DNA from: DASRFA01 sp035651755
GTDB lineage: Bacteria > Desulfobacterota > Binatia > UBA12015
Direction of reading: 5' to 3'
Length of the DNA stretch: 64,000 nucleotides
Assembly: GCA_035651755.1 (NCBI GenBank)
Contig: DASRFA010000056.1
Location: 558,001 to 622,000, forward strand
The first letter of the stretch is position 1, and each line of letters opens with the position of its first letter. The notes beneath the pieces were generated by a model. It ran no database searches. It was not told the DNA's origin and was given only the letters and a program-made list of their open reading frames with translations. Made by a program: the position numbers and the translations under genes. Positions 23,514 to 32,893 of the stretch are shown in pieces.

Positions 23514-25628
23514 ATGAGCTCGAACGAACACACGCTCGGAACGCACGCGAAGGCGCGTCCGCTCTTCGACCCCGAGATCGTGCGCGGAGCGCTCGTGGCG
23601 TCCGTCACGAAGCTGGATCCGCGCCACCAGGTGAGGAACCCGGTGATGTTCGTGGTGCTGGTCGGCAGCATCCTGACGACCCTGCTCTTCTTGCAGGCGC
23701 TGGTTGGAAAGGGCGAGGCGGCGCCTGGATTCATCCTCGCCGTCTCGGTGTGGCTGTGGTTCACCGTGCTCTTCGCGAACTTCGCCGAGGCGATGGCGGA
23801 GGGGCGCGGCAAGGCGCAGGCCGACGCGCTCCGGCGCGCCCGGCGCGACGTCGTCGCGAAGATCCTCGACCGCGTACCCAGCAATGGCGGCTTCGACCCG
23901 ACGAAGGCGCACTACGTCCGCGCGACCAGCGCAGACCTCCGCAAGGGCGACCTCGTGCTCGTCGAAGCCGGCGAATTCATCCCGAGCGACGGCGAGATCA
24001 TGGTCGGCGTCGCGTCCGTCGACGAGAGCGCGATCACCGGCGAGAGCGCCCCCGTCATCCGCGAGGCCGGCGGCGACCGCAGCGCCGTCACCGGGGGGAC
24101 CCGCGTGCTTTCCGACTGGCTGGTCGTTCGCATCTCGAGCGATCCCGGCGAGACCTTCCTCGACCGCATGATCTCGATGGTCGAGGGCGCGAGGCGCCAG
24201 AAGACCCCGAACGAGATCGCCCTCAACATCCTGCTGGCGGCGCTGACGATCGTCTTCCTCCTCGCGACCGTCACGCTCCTGCCGTTCTCCATCTTCGCGG
24301 TGAAGGAAGCCGGACAAGGCCTTCCCGTGACGATGACCACCCTGACCGCGCTTCTCGTATGCCTCATCCCGACGACGATCGGCGGCCTCCTGTCCGCGAT
24401 CGGCATCGCGGGAATGGACCGGATGATCCAGGCGAACGTCATCGCGATGTCCGGCCGGTCGGTCGAGGCCGCAGGCGACGTCGACGTCCTCCTCCTCGAC
24501 AAGACCGGCACGATCACGCTCGGCAATCGCCAGGCGACCGCGTTCCTTCCGGCCGACGGCATCCCGGTCGACGAGCTGGCCGATGCGGCGCAGCTCGCGT
24601 CGCTCGCCGACGAGACGCCCGAGGGTCGCAGCATCGTCGTGCTCGCGAAGCAGCAGCACGGCCTCCGCGAGCGCGACATCCATTCGCTCGGCGCGCACTT
24701 CGTGCCGTTCAGCGCGCAGACGCGCATGAGCGGCGTCGACTACGACGGCCGCAAGGTTCGGAAGGGCGCCGCGGACGCGATCGAGCAGCACGTGCGCCGG
24801 CTCGGAGGCCGGCTGAGCCCCGACGTGCGCGGCAACGTGGAGCGCATCGCGCGCGAGGGCGGCACGCCCCTCGTCGTCGCGGACAACTGCGACGTCCTCG
24901 GCGTCATCGAGCTCAAGGACATCGTGAAAGGCGGCATCAAGGAGCGCTTCTCCGAGATGCGGGAGATGGGCATCAAGACCGTGATGATCACGGGGGACAA
25001 CCCGCTCACGGCCGCGGCGATCGCGGCCGAGGCGGGCGTCGACGATTTCCTCGCCGAGGCGACGCCCGAGGCGAAGCTCGAGCTCATCCGGAACTACCAG
25101 AGCGGCGGCCGGCTCGTCGCGATGACGGGCGACGGCACGAACGACGCGCCCGCGCTCGCCCAAGCCGACGTCGCGGTCGCCATGAACACGGGCACGCAAG
25201 CGGCGAAGGAAGCGGGCAACATGGTCGATCTCGACTCGAACCCGACGAAGCTCATCGAGATCGTCGAGATCGGGAAGCAGCTTCTGATGACGCGCGGGGC
25301 GCTCACCACGTTCAGCATCGCAAACGACGTCGCCAAGTACTTCGCGATCATCCCCGCCGCCTTCGCGGGGACCTATCCGGTCCTCGGTGCGCTGAACGTC
25401 ATGCGGCTCGCGACGCCACAGAGCGCGATCCTCTCGGCCGTGATCTTCAACGCGCTCGTCATCATCGCGCTCATCCCGCTCGCGCTGCGCGGGGTGCGCT
25501 ATCGCGCCGTCTCGGCCGCTCGGCTGCTGCGCGACAACATGCTCGTGTACGGCGTCGGCGGTATCGTCGCGCCCTTCATCGGGATCAAGCTGATCGACAT
25601 GATGCTCGTGGCGCTCGGGCTCGCATGA
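23514..25628 (+). CDS. kdpB: KdpB, P-type ATPase subunit
   Basis: A 704-residue catalytic subunit. The phosphorylated Asp is D329 in LLLDKTGTITLGN. The actuator motif is ESAITGESAPVIRE, and MTGDGTNDAPALAQADVAVAMN is the hinge/Mg site (split at TGDGTNDAPAL). VCLIPTTIGGLLSAIG is the Kdp-specific M4 stretch. ATG 23514 was preferred; an alternative GTG at 23490 overlaps the kdpA stop and would add eight residues. It hydrolyses ATP to drive K+ uptake through KdpA. Confidence 0.96.
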   Translation: MSSNEHTLGTHAKARPLFDPEIVRGALVASVTKLDPRHQVRNPVMFVVLVGSILTTLLFLQALVGKGEAAPGFILAVSVWLWFTVLFANFAEAMAEGRGKAQADALRRARRDVVAKILDRVPSNGGFDPTKAHYVRATSADLRKGDLVLVEAGEFIPSDGEIMVGVASVDESAITGESAPVIREAGGDRSAVTGGTRVLSDWLVVRISSDPGETFLDRMISMVEGARRQKTPNEIALNILLAALTIVFLLATVTLLPFSIFAVKEAGQGLPVTMTTLTALLVCLIPTTIGGLLSAIGIAGMDRMIQANVIAMSGRSVEAAGDVDVLLLDKTGTITLGNRQATAFLPADGIPVDELADAAQLASLADETPEGRSIVVLAKQQHGLRERDIHSLGAHFVPFSAQTRMSGVDYDGRKVRKGAADAIEQHVRRLGGRLSPDVRGNVERIAREGGTPLVVADNCDVLGVIELKDIVKGGIKERFSEMREMGIKTVMITGDNPLTAAAIAAEAGVDDFLAEATPEAKLELIRNYQSGGRLVAMTGDGTNDAPALAQADVAVAMNTGTQAAKEAGNMVDLDSNPTKLIEIVEIGKQLLMTRGALTTFSIANDVAKYFAIIPAAFAGTYPVLGALNVMRLATPQSAILSAVIFNALVIIALIPLALRGVRYRAVSAARLLRDNMLVYGVGGIVAPFIGIKLIDMMLVALGLA

Positions 25629-25653
25629 CCGATCCGAGCGCGAGGCGTTGGCC

Positions 25654-26226
25654 ATGAAGGAGATCAAAACGGCGGTCCTGATGCTCGCCGTCATGACGCT
25701 CATCACCGGCGTCGCGTACCCGCTCGTCGTGACGGCGATCGCGCAGCTCGCGTTCCCGAGCCAGGCGAACGGCAGCCTCATCACGCGCGGTGACGAGATC
25801 GTCGGGTCCTCGCTCGTCGGTCAGGGGTTCACCGACCCGAAGTACTTCTGGAGCCGCGGATCCGCGACGAGCCGCGTGCGCTACGACGCGGCGGCATCGT
25901 TGGGCTCGAACGCGGGGCCCCTCAATCCGTCGCTGGACGAAGCCGTGTCCGGCAGGGTCAAGGCGCTCGTCGACGCGGATCCCGAGCACCGGAAGCCCGT
26001 GCCCATCGACCTGGCGACGGCGTCCGGGAGCGGCCTCGACCCGCACGTGACGCCGGCGGGCGCCCGCTACCAGGTCGCCCGCGTCGCGCGGGCGCGCGGC
26101 CTCGATCCGAAGGTCGTCCAGCGGCTCGTGGACGAGCACACGGAAGGGCGCCAGCTCGGGTTCCTGGGCGAGGCGCGCGTGAACGTGCTCCAGCTCAACC
26201 TGGCGCTCGACGCCTTGCCCAGGTGA
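25654..26226 (+). CDS. kdpC: KdpC subunit of the K+-transporting ATPase
   Basis: A 190-residue subunit with one N-terminal helix (TAVLMLAVMTLITGVAYPLVVTA spans it) and a periplasmic domain. Signatures are FPSQANGSLI, DPKYFWSRGSA and SGSGLDPHVTPAGARYQVARVA, all typical of KdpC. It promotes ATP binding and complex stability. A TTG two codons upstream is an alternative start. The stop overlaps the kdpD GTG (GTGA). Confidence 0.95.
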   Translation: MKEIKTAVLMLAVMTLITGVAYPLVVTAIAQLAFPSQANGSLITRGDEIVGSSLVGQGFTDPKYFWSRGSATSRVRYDAAASLGSNAGPLNPSLDEAVSGRVKALVDADPEHRKPVPIDLATASGSGLDPHVTPAGARYQVARVARARGLDPKVVQRLVDEHTEGRQLGFLGEARVNVLQLNLALDALPR

Positions 26227-29200
26227 CGATGCGCGACGCCGCGGAAGCGAATCGTCCGACGCCGGAGGCGCTGCTCGGCGAGGCCGAGCGGGCCGAGCGC
26301 ACCCGGCTCAGGATCTTCGTCGGAGCCGCGCCCGGCGTCGGGAAGACCTACGCGATGCTCGAGGCGGCGCGCGAGCGCATGCGCGAGGGCGTGGACGTCG
26401 TCGTGGGCATCGTCGAGACGCACGGCCGCGCCGAGACGGAGGCGCTGCTCCACGGGCTCGAGATCGTCCCGCGCCGACAGATCGAGTATCGCGGCCAGGT
26501 CCTCCAGGAGATGGACCTCGATGCGATCCTCGCCCGCCGGCCGGAGATCGCGATCGTCGACGAGCTCGCTCACACGAACGCGGCCGGCAGCCGCCATCCG
26601 AAGCGGTACTCGGACGTCGAGGAGCTGCTCGAGGCGGGCATCGAGGTCTACACGACCGTCAACATCCAGCACCTCGAGAGCCTGAACGACGTCGTCGCGC
26701 AGATCACCGGAGTGCGCGTGCGGGAGACGGTCCCCGACGTCGTGTTCGAGCGCGCGGACGAGATCAAGCTGATCGACCTCCCGCCCGACGACCTGATCAA
26801 GCGCCTGCACGAGGGAAAGGTCTACGTCCCGGCTGCGGCACAGCGCGCGATCGAGAACTACTTCAAGCCCGGAAACCTGACGGCGCTGCGCGAGCTCGCG
26901 CTGCGCCACGCCGCCGAGCGCGTCGACGACGAAGTCCAGCGCTACATGCAGGCGCACGCCATTCCGGGCCCGTGGGCCGTGAGCGAGCGCCTCATGGTGT
27001 GCGTGAGCGAAGGACCGTTCGGGGAGCGCCTCGTGCGCGCCGGGCGCCGGATGGCGGCGCGCCGACGCGCGGAGTGGCTCGCGGTCTTCGTCGAGCCCGC
27101 GGGCTTCCAGCGCCGGCCGCCGGCCGAGCGCGAGCGCGTCGCGCGGGCGCTCCGCCTCGCCCAGCGCCTCGGGGCGGAGACCGTCACGATTCCGGGGAGC
27201 GACGTCGCGCGCGCGATCGTGGAATACGCGCGCCAGCGCAACGTCACGGAGCTCATCGTCGGGAAGCCGATCTCGTCGTGGTGGCGCGAGCTCTGGCGTC
27301 GCTCTCCGATCGACGACGTCATCCGGACGAGCGGCGACATCGAGATCCGCGTCATCGCCGGCGAGCGCGAGACGACCGCCGCGCCGAGAAAGCTCGCCGC
27401 GACCCGCAGCACCCAGCCCTCGCGATACCTCGTCGCCTGTGGCCTCGTCGCGGCCGCGGCCGCCGTCGCCTGGCTCATGAAGGCGCTCTTCCACCTTCCC
27501 GACGTCTCGATGATCTTCTTGACGGGCGTCCTCTTCGCCGCCGTCTGGGGCGGGCTCGGGCCTTCGCTCGCAGCGTCGGTGGTGAGCCTCTTCGTCTACG
27601 ACTTCTTCTTCGTCGACCCGATCTTCACCCTCACCGTGACGAAGCCGCACGACCTCGTGCTCATGGTCGTCTTCCTCATCGTCGCGGTCCTCGTGAGCCA
27701 GCTCACGGCGCGCGCGCGCGACCAGGCCGACGCGGCGCGCCAGCGCGAGGCGCGAACTGCGGCGCTCTACCGTTTCAGCCGCCAGATCGCCGGCGCCGTC
27801 GGGCTCGACGACCTGCTGCCGGTGGTCGCCAGCCAGATCAGCGAGCACTTGGACGCCGACGTCGTGATCCTCCTTCCCGATCGCGACCGGCTCGTGCAGC
27901 GCATCAGCCATCCTCCCGGCCTGGAGCTCACCCAGGCGGAGATGGGCGCCGTCTCGTGGGTATGCGAGCACCAGGAAGCCGCCGGGCCCGGCACGGACAC
28001 GCTGCCCGGCAGCGACTGGATCTTCGAGCCCCTCGATACGGCGCGCGGCGCGGTCGGGGTGATCGCCGTGCGCGTCCGCGAGGGCCCCGACAAGTCGCTT
28101 TCGCTCGAGCGCCGCCAGCTCCTCGAGGCGATCGCGCGCCAGGCCGCAATCGCGATCGAGCGCACCCGGATCGACGTCGTGCTCGACGAGAAGGCGAAGA
28201 CCGAGGCGGTGATGGAGGCCATCGAGGACGGGCTGATCGTCCTCGACCCCGAGGGCGTCGTCGTGCACGTGAACGAGGTCGCCTGCGCGATCCTCGAGGT
28301 GCAGCGCGAGCAGGTCCTCGGCCGGCGCTTCGAGGACCTCGCGAGCCGCCACCCGCACTACCTCCGCGTCCGCGAGGCCGTCCGCGAATTCGAGCGCCAT
28401 CCCGAGCGCGAGCGCGACCGGGTCGAGATCGCTCTCTTCCTCCGCGGGCGCGACCACTACTTCGTCCTGCGACCGACCTCGTATCGCACTCGAGAGGGCC
28501 AGCCGGCCGGGCTCATCCTGGCGTTGCAGGACGTCACGTACTTCCGCGATCAGGAGGCGCGCAAGGAGCATCTCGTCGCGACGCTCTCGCACGAGCTCGG
28601 CACGCCGATCACCTCGCTTCGCATGGCGTGCGAGCTGCTCGGCCGCTCGCAGGACGGGCTGAGCCCCGAGCAGCGAGAGATCGTCGCGTCGGCGCACGAG
28701 GACGTGGTTCGGCTGCAGGACGTCTCGCGCCAGCTGCTCGACATCTCGCGCAGCCCGGCGACTGCGATCGCCCTCGAGCGCAGCGAGATCGACGTGAGCT
28801 CCGTCGTCGAGCGTGTCGTCCGGATCTTCGCGGCGCAGGCGAAGGACAAGCAGATCGCGATCGACACCCCGCCGGTGGGCGTCGGCAAGGTTTTCGGCGA
28901 CGAGGTGAAGCTGACGTGGGCGCTCTCGAACCTGCTCGCGAACGCGCTTCGCTACACCCCGATCGGCGGTCGCATCGCGATCGATGCCACGGCCGAGGAC
29001 GGACACGTCCTCCTCTCCGTGACCGATACCGGCCCCGGGATTCCGGCCGACCAGCAGGAGCGCGTCTTCGAGCGCTTCGCGCAGATGGCGAAAGCGGGCG
29101 ACGTCGGTGCGGCGGGTCTCGGTCTCGCGATCGTGCGGGACATCGTGCAGGCGCACGGCGGGCGCATCCTGCTCGCCAGCAAGCCCGGCGAAGGCACGCG

Positions 29201-29228
29201 CTTCACGCTCGAGCTGCCGCGCTGCTAG
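26223..29228 (+). CDS. kdpD: KdpD-like sensor histidine kinase with an extra PAS domain
   Basis: A 1001-residue sensor. Domains in order: KdpD N-terminal domain (GAAPGVGKT at 34-42, DELAHTNAAGS), a UspA-like domain (about 255-370), the four-helix DUF4118 block (about 400-500, VYDFFFVDPIFTLTV), GAF (about 515-655), an additional PAS (about 665-770), HisKA with His790 in TLSHELGTPITSLRM, and HATPase_c (VTDTGPGIP, GAAGLGLAIV). It is about 100 residues longer than E. coli KdpD because of the PAS. GTG 26223 overlaps the kdpC stop; ATG 26229 is an alternative. The partner is the adjoining sigma-54 regulator, not a KdpE-type protein. Confidence 0.93.
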   Translation: MTMRDAAEANRPTPEALLGEAERAERTRLRIFVGAAPGVGKTYAMLEAARERMREGVDVVVGIVETHGRAETEALLHGLEIVPRRQIEYRGQVLQEMDLDAILARRPEIAIVDELAHTNAAGSRHPKRYSDVEELLEAGIEVYTTVNIQHLESLNDVVAQITGVRVRETVPDVVFERADEIKLIDLPPDDLIKRLHEGKVYVPAAAQRAIENYFKPGNLTALRELALRHAAERVDDEVQRYMQAHAIPGPWAVSERLMVCVSEGPFGERLVRAGRRMAARRRAEWLAVFVEPAGFQRRPPAERERVARALRLAQRLGAETVTIPGSDVARAIVEYARQRNVTELIVGKPISSWWRELWRRSPIDDVIRTSGDIEIRVIAGERETTAAPRKLAATRSTQPSRYLVACGLVAAAAAVAWLMKALFHLPDVSMIFLTGVLFAAVWGGLGPSLAASVVSLFVYDFFFVDPIFTLTVTKPHDLVLMVVFLIVAVLVSQLTARARDQADAARQREARTAALYRFSRQIAGAVGLDDLLPVVASQISEHLDADVVILLPDRDRLVQRISHPPGLELTQAEMGAVSWVCEHQEAAGPGTDTLPGSDWIFEPLDTARGAVGVIAVRVREGPDKSLSLERRQLLEAIARQAAIAIERTRIDVVLDEKAKTEAVMEAIEDGLIVLDPEGVVVHVNEVACAILEVQREQVLGRRFEDLASRHPHYLRVREAVREFERHPERERDRVEIALFLRGRDHYFVLRPTSYRTREGQPAGLILALQDVTYFRDQEARKEHLVATLSHELGTPITSLRMACELLGRSQDGLSPEQREIVASAHEDVVRLQDVSRQLLDISRSPATAIALERSEIDVSSVVERVVRIFAAQAKDKQIAIDTPPVGVGKVFGDEVKLTWALSNLLANALRYTPIGGRIAIDATAEDGHVLLSVTDTGPGIPADQQERVFERFAQMAKAGDVGAAGLGLAIVRDIVQAHGGRILLASKPGEGTRFTLELPRC

Positions 29229-29252
29229 TCTCGCGGCCGGCGGCCCGCCCGC

Positions 29253-30590
29253 ATGGCAAACGTCCTCATCGCCGACGACGAGAAGCACATCCGCTCGCAT
29301 CTCGCGGCGTACCTTCGAAGCCTCGGGCACACGGCGGAGACGGCGGCCAGCGGCAGCGAGGCTCTGGAGCTTCTCGGGCAGCGCGGCTTCGACCTCATCC
29401 TGTCCGACGTCCGCATGGCGGGAATGGACGGGCTCGCCCTCCTGCGAGAGATCCGGAAGCGACAGCCCGACGCGCTCGTCGTCCTCATGACCGCGTACGC
29501 GACCGTCGGGCAGGCCGTCGAGGCGATGCGAGCGGGCGCGTACGACTACCTCGTCAAGCCGTTCTCCCTCGATGAGATCGGAATGGTGCTCGCGCGCGCC
29601 CTCGAGGTGCAGACGCTCCGGCGCGAGAACCGCCGTTTGCGGCTCGCGGCCGAGGAGCCGGTCCTGCTCGAGTCCGAAAGCCCCGCGATGCAACGCGCGC
29701 TCGAGATCGCGCGCCAAGTTGCCGCTTCGGACGCGACCATCCTTCTGACCGGCGAGAGCGGGACGGGAAAGACCGTGCTCGCGCGGCAGATCCACGACTG
29801 GAGCGCGCGACGAACTGGGCCGTTCGTCACGATCGCGTGCACGACGCTCTCCGAGCATCTCCTCGAGAGCGAGCTCTTCGGACACGTGAAGGGCGCCTTC
29901 ACGGGGGCGTGGAAGGACAACCCCGGACGGCTGGAGGCGGCCGCGCACGGGACCGTCTTCCTCGACGAGGTCGGCGAGCTCCCGCCCGAGCTGCAGGCGA
30001 AGCTCCTGCGCTTTCTCGAGGAGAGGCGCTTCGAGCGCGTGGGCGGGCGCACGACGATCGAGGTCGACGCGCGGCTGATCGCCGCGACCAACCGCGACCT
30101 CGAGGCGGAGGTCGCCGCGGCGGGATTCCGGTCCGATCTCTACTTCCGCTTGAACGTGATCGGGATCCGCCTTCCTCCGCTCCGAGAGCGGCGCGCCGAC
30201 CTCCCCCGGCTGGTGGACCATCTGCTCGCGATGCTCGCAGCGAAACACGGCCGCAGCCGGACGCCGCAGGCGACCGCGTCGGCGCGCAACGCCATCGCGG
30301 GCTACCGCTGGCCGGGGAACGTTCGCGAGCTCGTGAACGCGCTCGAGCGCGCCCTCGTCCTATCGCGCGGCGACCTCATCGAGGCCGAGAGCCTGCCCGA
30401 CGCCGTGCTCGCACCCGCGAAGCCGCCCGCCGTCCCGGGTGCGGAAGACGGCGGATCGCTCGAGGACCTGGAGCGCGTGCGCATCCAGCAGGTCCTCGCG
30501 GAGTCGGCCACCCTCGAGCAGGCGGCCGCACGCCTCGGCATCGGCGTCACGACGCTCTGGCGCAAGCGAAAGCGCTACGGGATCGATTGA
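29253..30590 (+). CDS. Sigma-54-dependent (NtrC-type) response regulator in the kdpE position
   Basis: A 445-residue regulator. The receiver domain has acidic pocket DD(8-9), phospho-acceptor D52 in ILSDVRMAG and Lys in LVKPF. The AAA+ domain has Walker A GESGTGKT (167-174), the sigma-54 contact loop GAFTGA (214-219) and Walker B TVFLDEVGEL. A Fis-type HTH ends the protein (LEQAAARLGIGVTTLWRKRK). It starts 24 bp after kdpD, so it is the evident partner of that kinase. Textbook kdp operons encode the OmpR-type KdpE here. The intact GAFTGA implies real sigma-54 activation, matching the promoter at 21522-21537. Confidence 0.93.
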   Translation: MANVLIADDEKHIRSHLAAYLRSLGHTAETAASGSEALELLGQRGFDLILSDVRMAGMDGLALLREIRKRQPDALVVLMTAYATVGQAVEAMRAGAYDYLVKPFSLDEIGMVLARALEVQTLRRENRRLRLAAEEPVLLESESPAMQRALEIARQVAASDATILLTGESGTGKTVLARQIHDWSARRTGPFVTIACTTLSEHLLESELFGHVKGAFTGAWKDNPGRLEAAAHGTVFLDEVGELPPELQAKLLRFLEERRFERVGGRTTIEVDARLIAATNRDLEAEVAAAGFRSDLYFRLNVIGIRLPPLRERRADLPRLVDHLLAMLAAKHGRSRTPQATASARNAIAGYRWPGNVRELVNALERALVLSRGDLIEAESLPDAVLAPAKPPAVPGAEDGGSLEDLERVRIQQVLAESATLEQAAARLGIGVTTLWRKRKRYGID

Positions 30591-30667
30591 ACGACGGAAA
30601 CGCTTCCCTCGCCCCGTTCCGCCAAGCCGAACGGGGCCCCAGTCCCTGCGGGCTCGCTTCGCTCGCG
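30591..30667 (+). repeat. Dispersed palindromic intergenic repeat, copy 2
   Basis: Contains GGAAACGCTTCCCTCGCCCC, the hairpin CCCCGTTC...GAACGGGG around CGCCAAGCC, GTCCCTGCGG and GCTCGCTTCGCTCGCG. It begins just after the regulator stop and lies in the 139-bp gap before the next histidine kinase. Confidence 0.75.
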
Positions 30668-30729
30668 TGGATCGGTACGAAAGCGAGCGCCGCGAGGCCG
30701 ATGATGGATGATTCGACACGAGAGCCGCG

Positions 30730-31833
30730 ATGATGAACGGGCGTCGGCACATGGAACGGACCATCGCTCGCTGCCGGGTGGTCCTGTCGCTCGTGGCGAT
30801 CGCCGTGGTCTACGTGGATCCCCAGGAGCCGATGCTGGCTCGTCTCATTCCGTTCGCGAGCGGCCCGTTCACGATGGACCCACGGCTCATGGCCGCGATG
30901 GCCGCACACCTCGCGTACAGCCTCACGATCCATCTCGGATTCGACCGGTTCGTGACTCCGCGCGTGGCGGCGATGACGACGTGGATCGACGTCGCGTTCG
31001 GGTTCCTGATCGGCGCGATGACCGAGAGCATGACCGGACCGCTCGGGCCCTTCCTCGCATTCGCCGTCATCACGACCGGCCTCCGAAGCGGCGTCCGGAG
31101 CGCGCTCTCGGTGACGGCCGCCAGCCTCGCCTTCTACCTCGGCTTGATCCTCGTGTCGGCGCACGGTCACGCCGACGTGTCGGCGATGATCATGCGGCCG
31201 GCGTACCTCGCGATCGGCGGCTACGTGGTCGCGGTTCTCGGGCAGCAGCGGCTCGAGCTGCAGGACCAGATGCGGCGCTACGACATGATGGAGCAGCGCA
31301 ACCGGATCGCGATCGACCTGCACGATGGCTGCGTGCAGACGCTGGCCGCGATGAACCTCCAGCTCGAAGGGTGTCGGCGATTGCTCCAGGCGAACGAGGT
31401 CCCGAGGGTCCTGTCCACGCTCAGGGAAGTCCAGGACAGCTCGAAGCGTGAATTCGACCACCTGAGAGCGTATGCGCGCTCGCTCGCCGGCGTCGAGGTG
31501 ACGCCCGGCTCGGACGACGAGCCGGCCGCGACTTCCCTTTCGCTGAAGGTCGACATCTCGGGCTCGGTCGGATTCGTCGACGACGTGATCGGAATCGCGC
31601 GCGAGGGCATGATCAACGTCCGGCGTCACGCACGCGCGAAGACGGCTCGCATCGACGTTCAGACGGACTCGTCTCGGGTATCGATCGACATCCGGGACGA
31701 CGGCGTCGGGTTCCAGAACGACGCCGCGCCGTGGTCCATCTCCTCCAGAGTCAAGCAGATGGGCGGCCGGGTCGAGGTCGTCGGCGATTCCGAGAGCGGG
31801 GCGCACCTGTTCATCACCCTTCCGCGACAATGA
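30730..31833 (+). CDS. NarX-type (HisKA_3) membrane sensor histidine kinase
   Basis: A 367-residue kinase. Five or six hydrophobic segments fill residues about 10-175 (LSLVAIAVVYV, YSLTIHLGF, FGFLIGAMT, VTAASLAFYLGLILV, LAIGGYVVAVLG). The HisKA_3 box follows, RIAIDLHDGCVQTLAAMNLQ with His198, and a compact HATPase domain with EGMINVRRHARAK and DIRDDGVGF. The short membrane domain with little periplasmic exposure suggests a signal in or near the membrane. The stop overlaps the ATG of the response regulator gene (ATGA), so the two form a pair. An in-frame ATG 3 bp later is an alternative start. Confidence 0.88.
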   Translation: MMNGRRHMERTIARCRVVLSLVAIAVVYVDPQEPMLARLIPFASGPFTMDPRLMAAMAAHLAYSLTIHLGFDRFVTPRVAAMTTWIDVAFGFLIGAMTESMTGPLGPFLAFAVITTGLRSGVRSALSVTAASLAFYLGLILVSAHGHADVSAMIMRPAYLAIGGYVVAVLGQQRLELQDQMRRYDMMEQRNRIAIDLHDGCVQTLAAMNLQLEGCRRLLQANEVPRVLSTLREVQDSSKREFDHLRAYARSLAGVEVTPGSDDEPAATSLSLKVDISGSVGFVDDVIGIAREGMINVRRHARAKTARIDVQTDSSRVSIDIRDDGVGFQNDAAPWSISSRVKQMGGRVEVVGDSESGAHLFITLPRQ

Positions 31834-32453
31834 CCGCGATGCCGAATCCCATTCGCCTCGTCGTCGCCGACGATCACGCTCTCTTCCGCCAGGGGCTGAG
31901 CTTCCTGCTCGGGCTCGAGCCCGACGTGGCGATCGTCGGAGAGGTGCACCGAGTCGCGGACCTGCCGGACCTCCTCGCCCGGACCCCGTGCGACGAGCTC
32001 CTGCTCGACCTCCAGATGGAGCACAGCACGTTGATCGACATCGAGTCGCTCGCGGCGAAGGTTCCGGTCGTCGTGCTGACGGCGAGCGAGCTTCCGTCCG
32101 ACGCCGTCGCGGCGATCCGGAACGGGGCGATGGCGGTCGTGTTCAAGCGCTTCGCGGTCGAGACCCTCATGGATGCCATCCGGACGGTCGCCGCGGGAAA
32201 CGTCTGGCTCCCCCCCGACCTCCAGACCCACGTCGCGGCGCACCTCCGCGAGCCGGCGGCGAACCAGCTCTCGCTGCGCGAGGCGGAGGTCGTCCGCTAC
32301 GTCGCGATGGGCCTCCGGAACGCCGAGGTCGCCCGACAGCTCTCGATCAGCGAAGAGACCGTGAAGGGCCACCTGAAGCGGATCTTCCGGAAGGTCGGGG
32401 TGCGAGATCGCGTGGAGCTCGTCCGCTACGCCGCGCGAACCGGCCTCGCCTGA
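31830..32453 (+). CDS. NarL/FixJ-family response regulator
   Basis: A 207-residue regulator: receiver domain with ADDH at 13-16 and phospho-acceptor D60 in ELLLDLQM, and a LuxR/NarL-type HTH (LSLREAEVVRYVAMGLRNAEVARQLSIS, split at GLRN). Two receiver positions differ from the common pattern: the residue after LQM is Glu rather than Pro, and the conserved Lys region reads VFKRF. It overlaps the kinase gene by 4 bp. Its targets are unknown; the neighbouring ammonium transporter has its own sigma-54-type promoter. Confidence 0.9.
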   Translation: MTAMPNPIRLVVADDHALFRQGLSFLLGLEPDVAIVGEVHRVADLPDLLARTPCDELLLDLQMEHSTLIDIESLAAKVPVVVLTASELPSDAVAAIRNGAMAVVFKRFAVETLMDAIRTVAAGNVWLPPDLQTHVAAHLREPAANQLSLREAEVVRYVAMGLRNAEVARQLSISEETVKGHLKRIFRKVGVRDRVELVRYAARTGLA

Positions 32454-32893
32454 GCGGGCATCCCGCGCACGCGCCGCGTGGACCTGACCAACGGATGGGC
32501 ACGTGATCAAAGGTTGGGCGAGATTCCGGCCGTGAGCTGCCCAGAAGTCGGGCGCTGAGGCGCCCGCGCCAGATCCGAGCGTGCGGCGCCGCTTTCGCGC
32601 GCGGCGGCGCTTTCAGCGCGGCCGAGACGCGCGCCGGGGCGCCGAAACCCAGACGTTTTCTGTGGTCGGCAGCCCTTCGGGCGCGCCTTCGCACCTTCGA
32701 AAGGGACCCCTCGGCCGAGCCGTGTCACCCCTCGATCGGGTCAATCTCGACCCCCCCTTTCGTGGCACGAAGGGTGCTGTCGCTCGCCGGTCGACCCCGC
32801 CGGTGCGCGAGTCATCGCCTCGCGACACCGCGAGAGATTTCAACCCCGGGGGCTGTCCGATCGCCCAGGCTCCCCGAATGAAGAGGATCTGAC
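32454..32893. other. 440-bp intergenic region before the ammonium transporter
   Basis: No gene supported. Features seen: hairpin GGGCGC-TGAG-GCGCCC at 32550-32565, a very GC-rich hairpin-forming stretch near 32580-32650, and the sigma-54 promoter at 32763-32778. This leaves a leader of roughly 100 nt before the amt start codon. Confidence 0.6.
32763..32778 (+). promoter_or_regulatory. Sigma-54 promoter of the ammonium transporter gene
   Basis: TGGCACGAAGGGTGCT differs from the consensus TGGCACG-N4-TTGCW at one informative base. GG and GC are 12 bp apart. The predicted start is near 32789, 105 bp before the ATG. Sigma-54 control of amtB is well established in proteobacteria (NtrC regulon), so sequence and context agree. 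Confidence 0.75.

Noticed and set aside
26067..30248. A 1393-codon open frame on the minus strand across kdpD and the sigma-54 regulator
   Set aside because: Antisense to two clearly recognisable genes; the translation is Arg/Asp/Leu-rich without domains, as expected from high-GC codon bias.
32566..32700. GC-rich hairpins and possible small frames before the ammonium transporter
   Set aside because: No start with ribosome-binding site and no family pattern; structures of this size are common in 70% G+C sequence.
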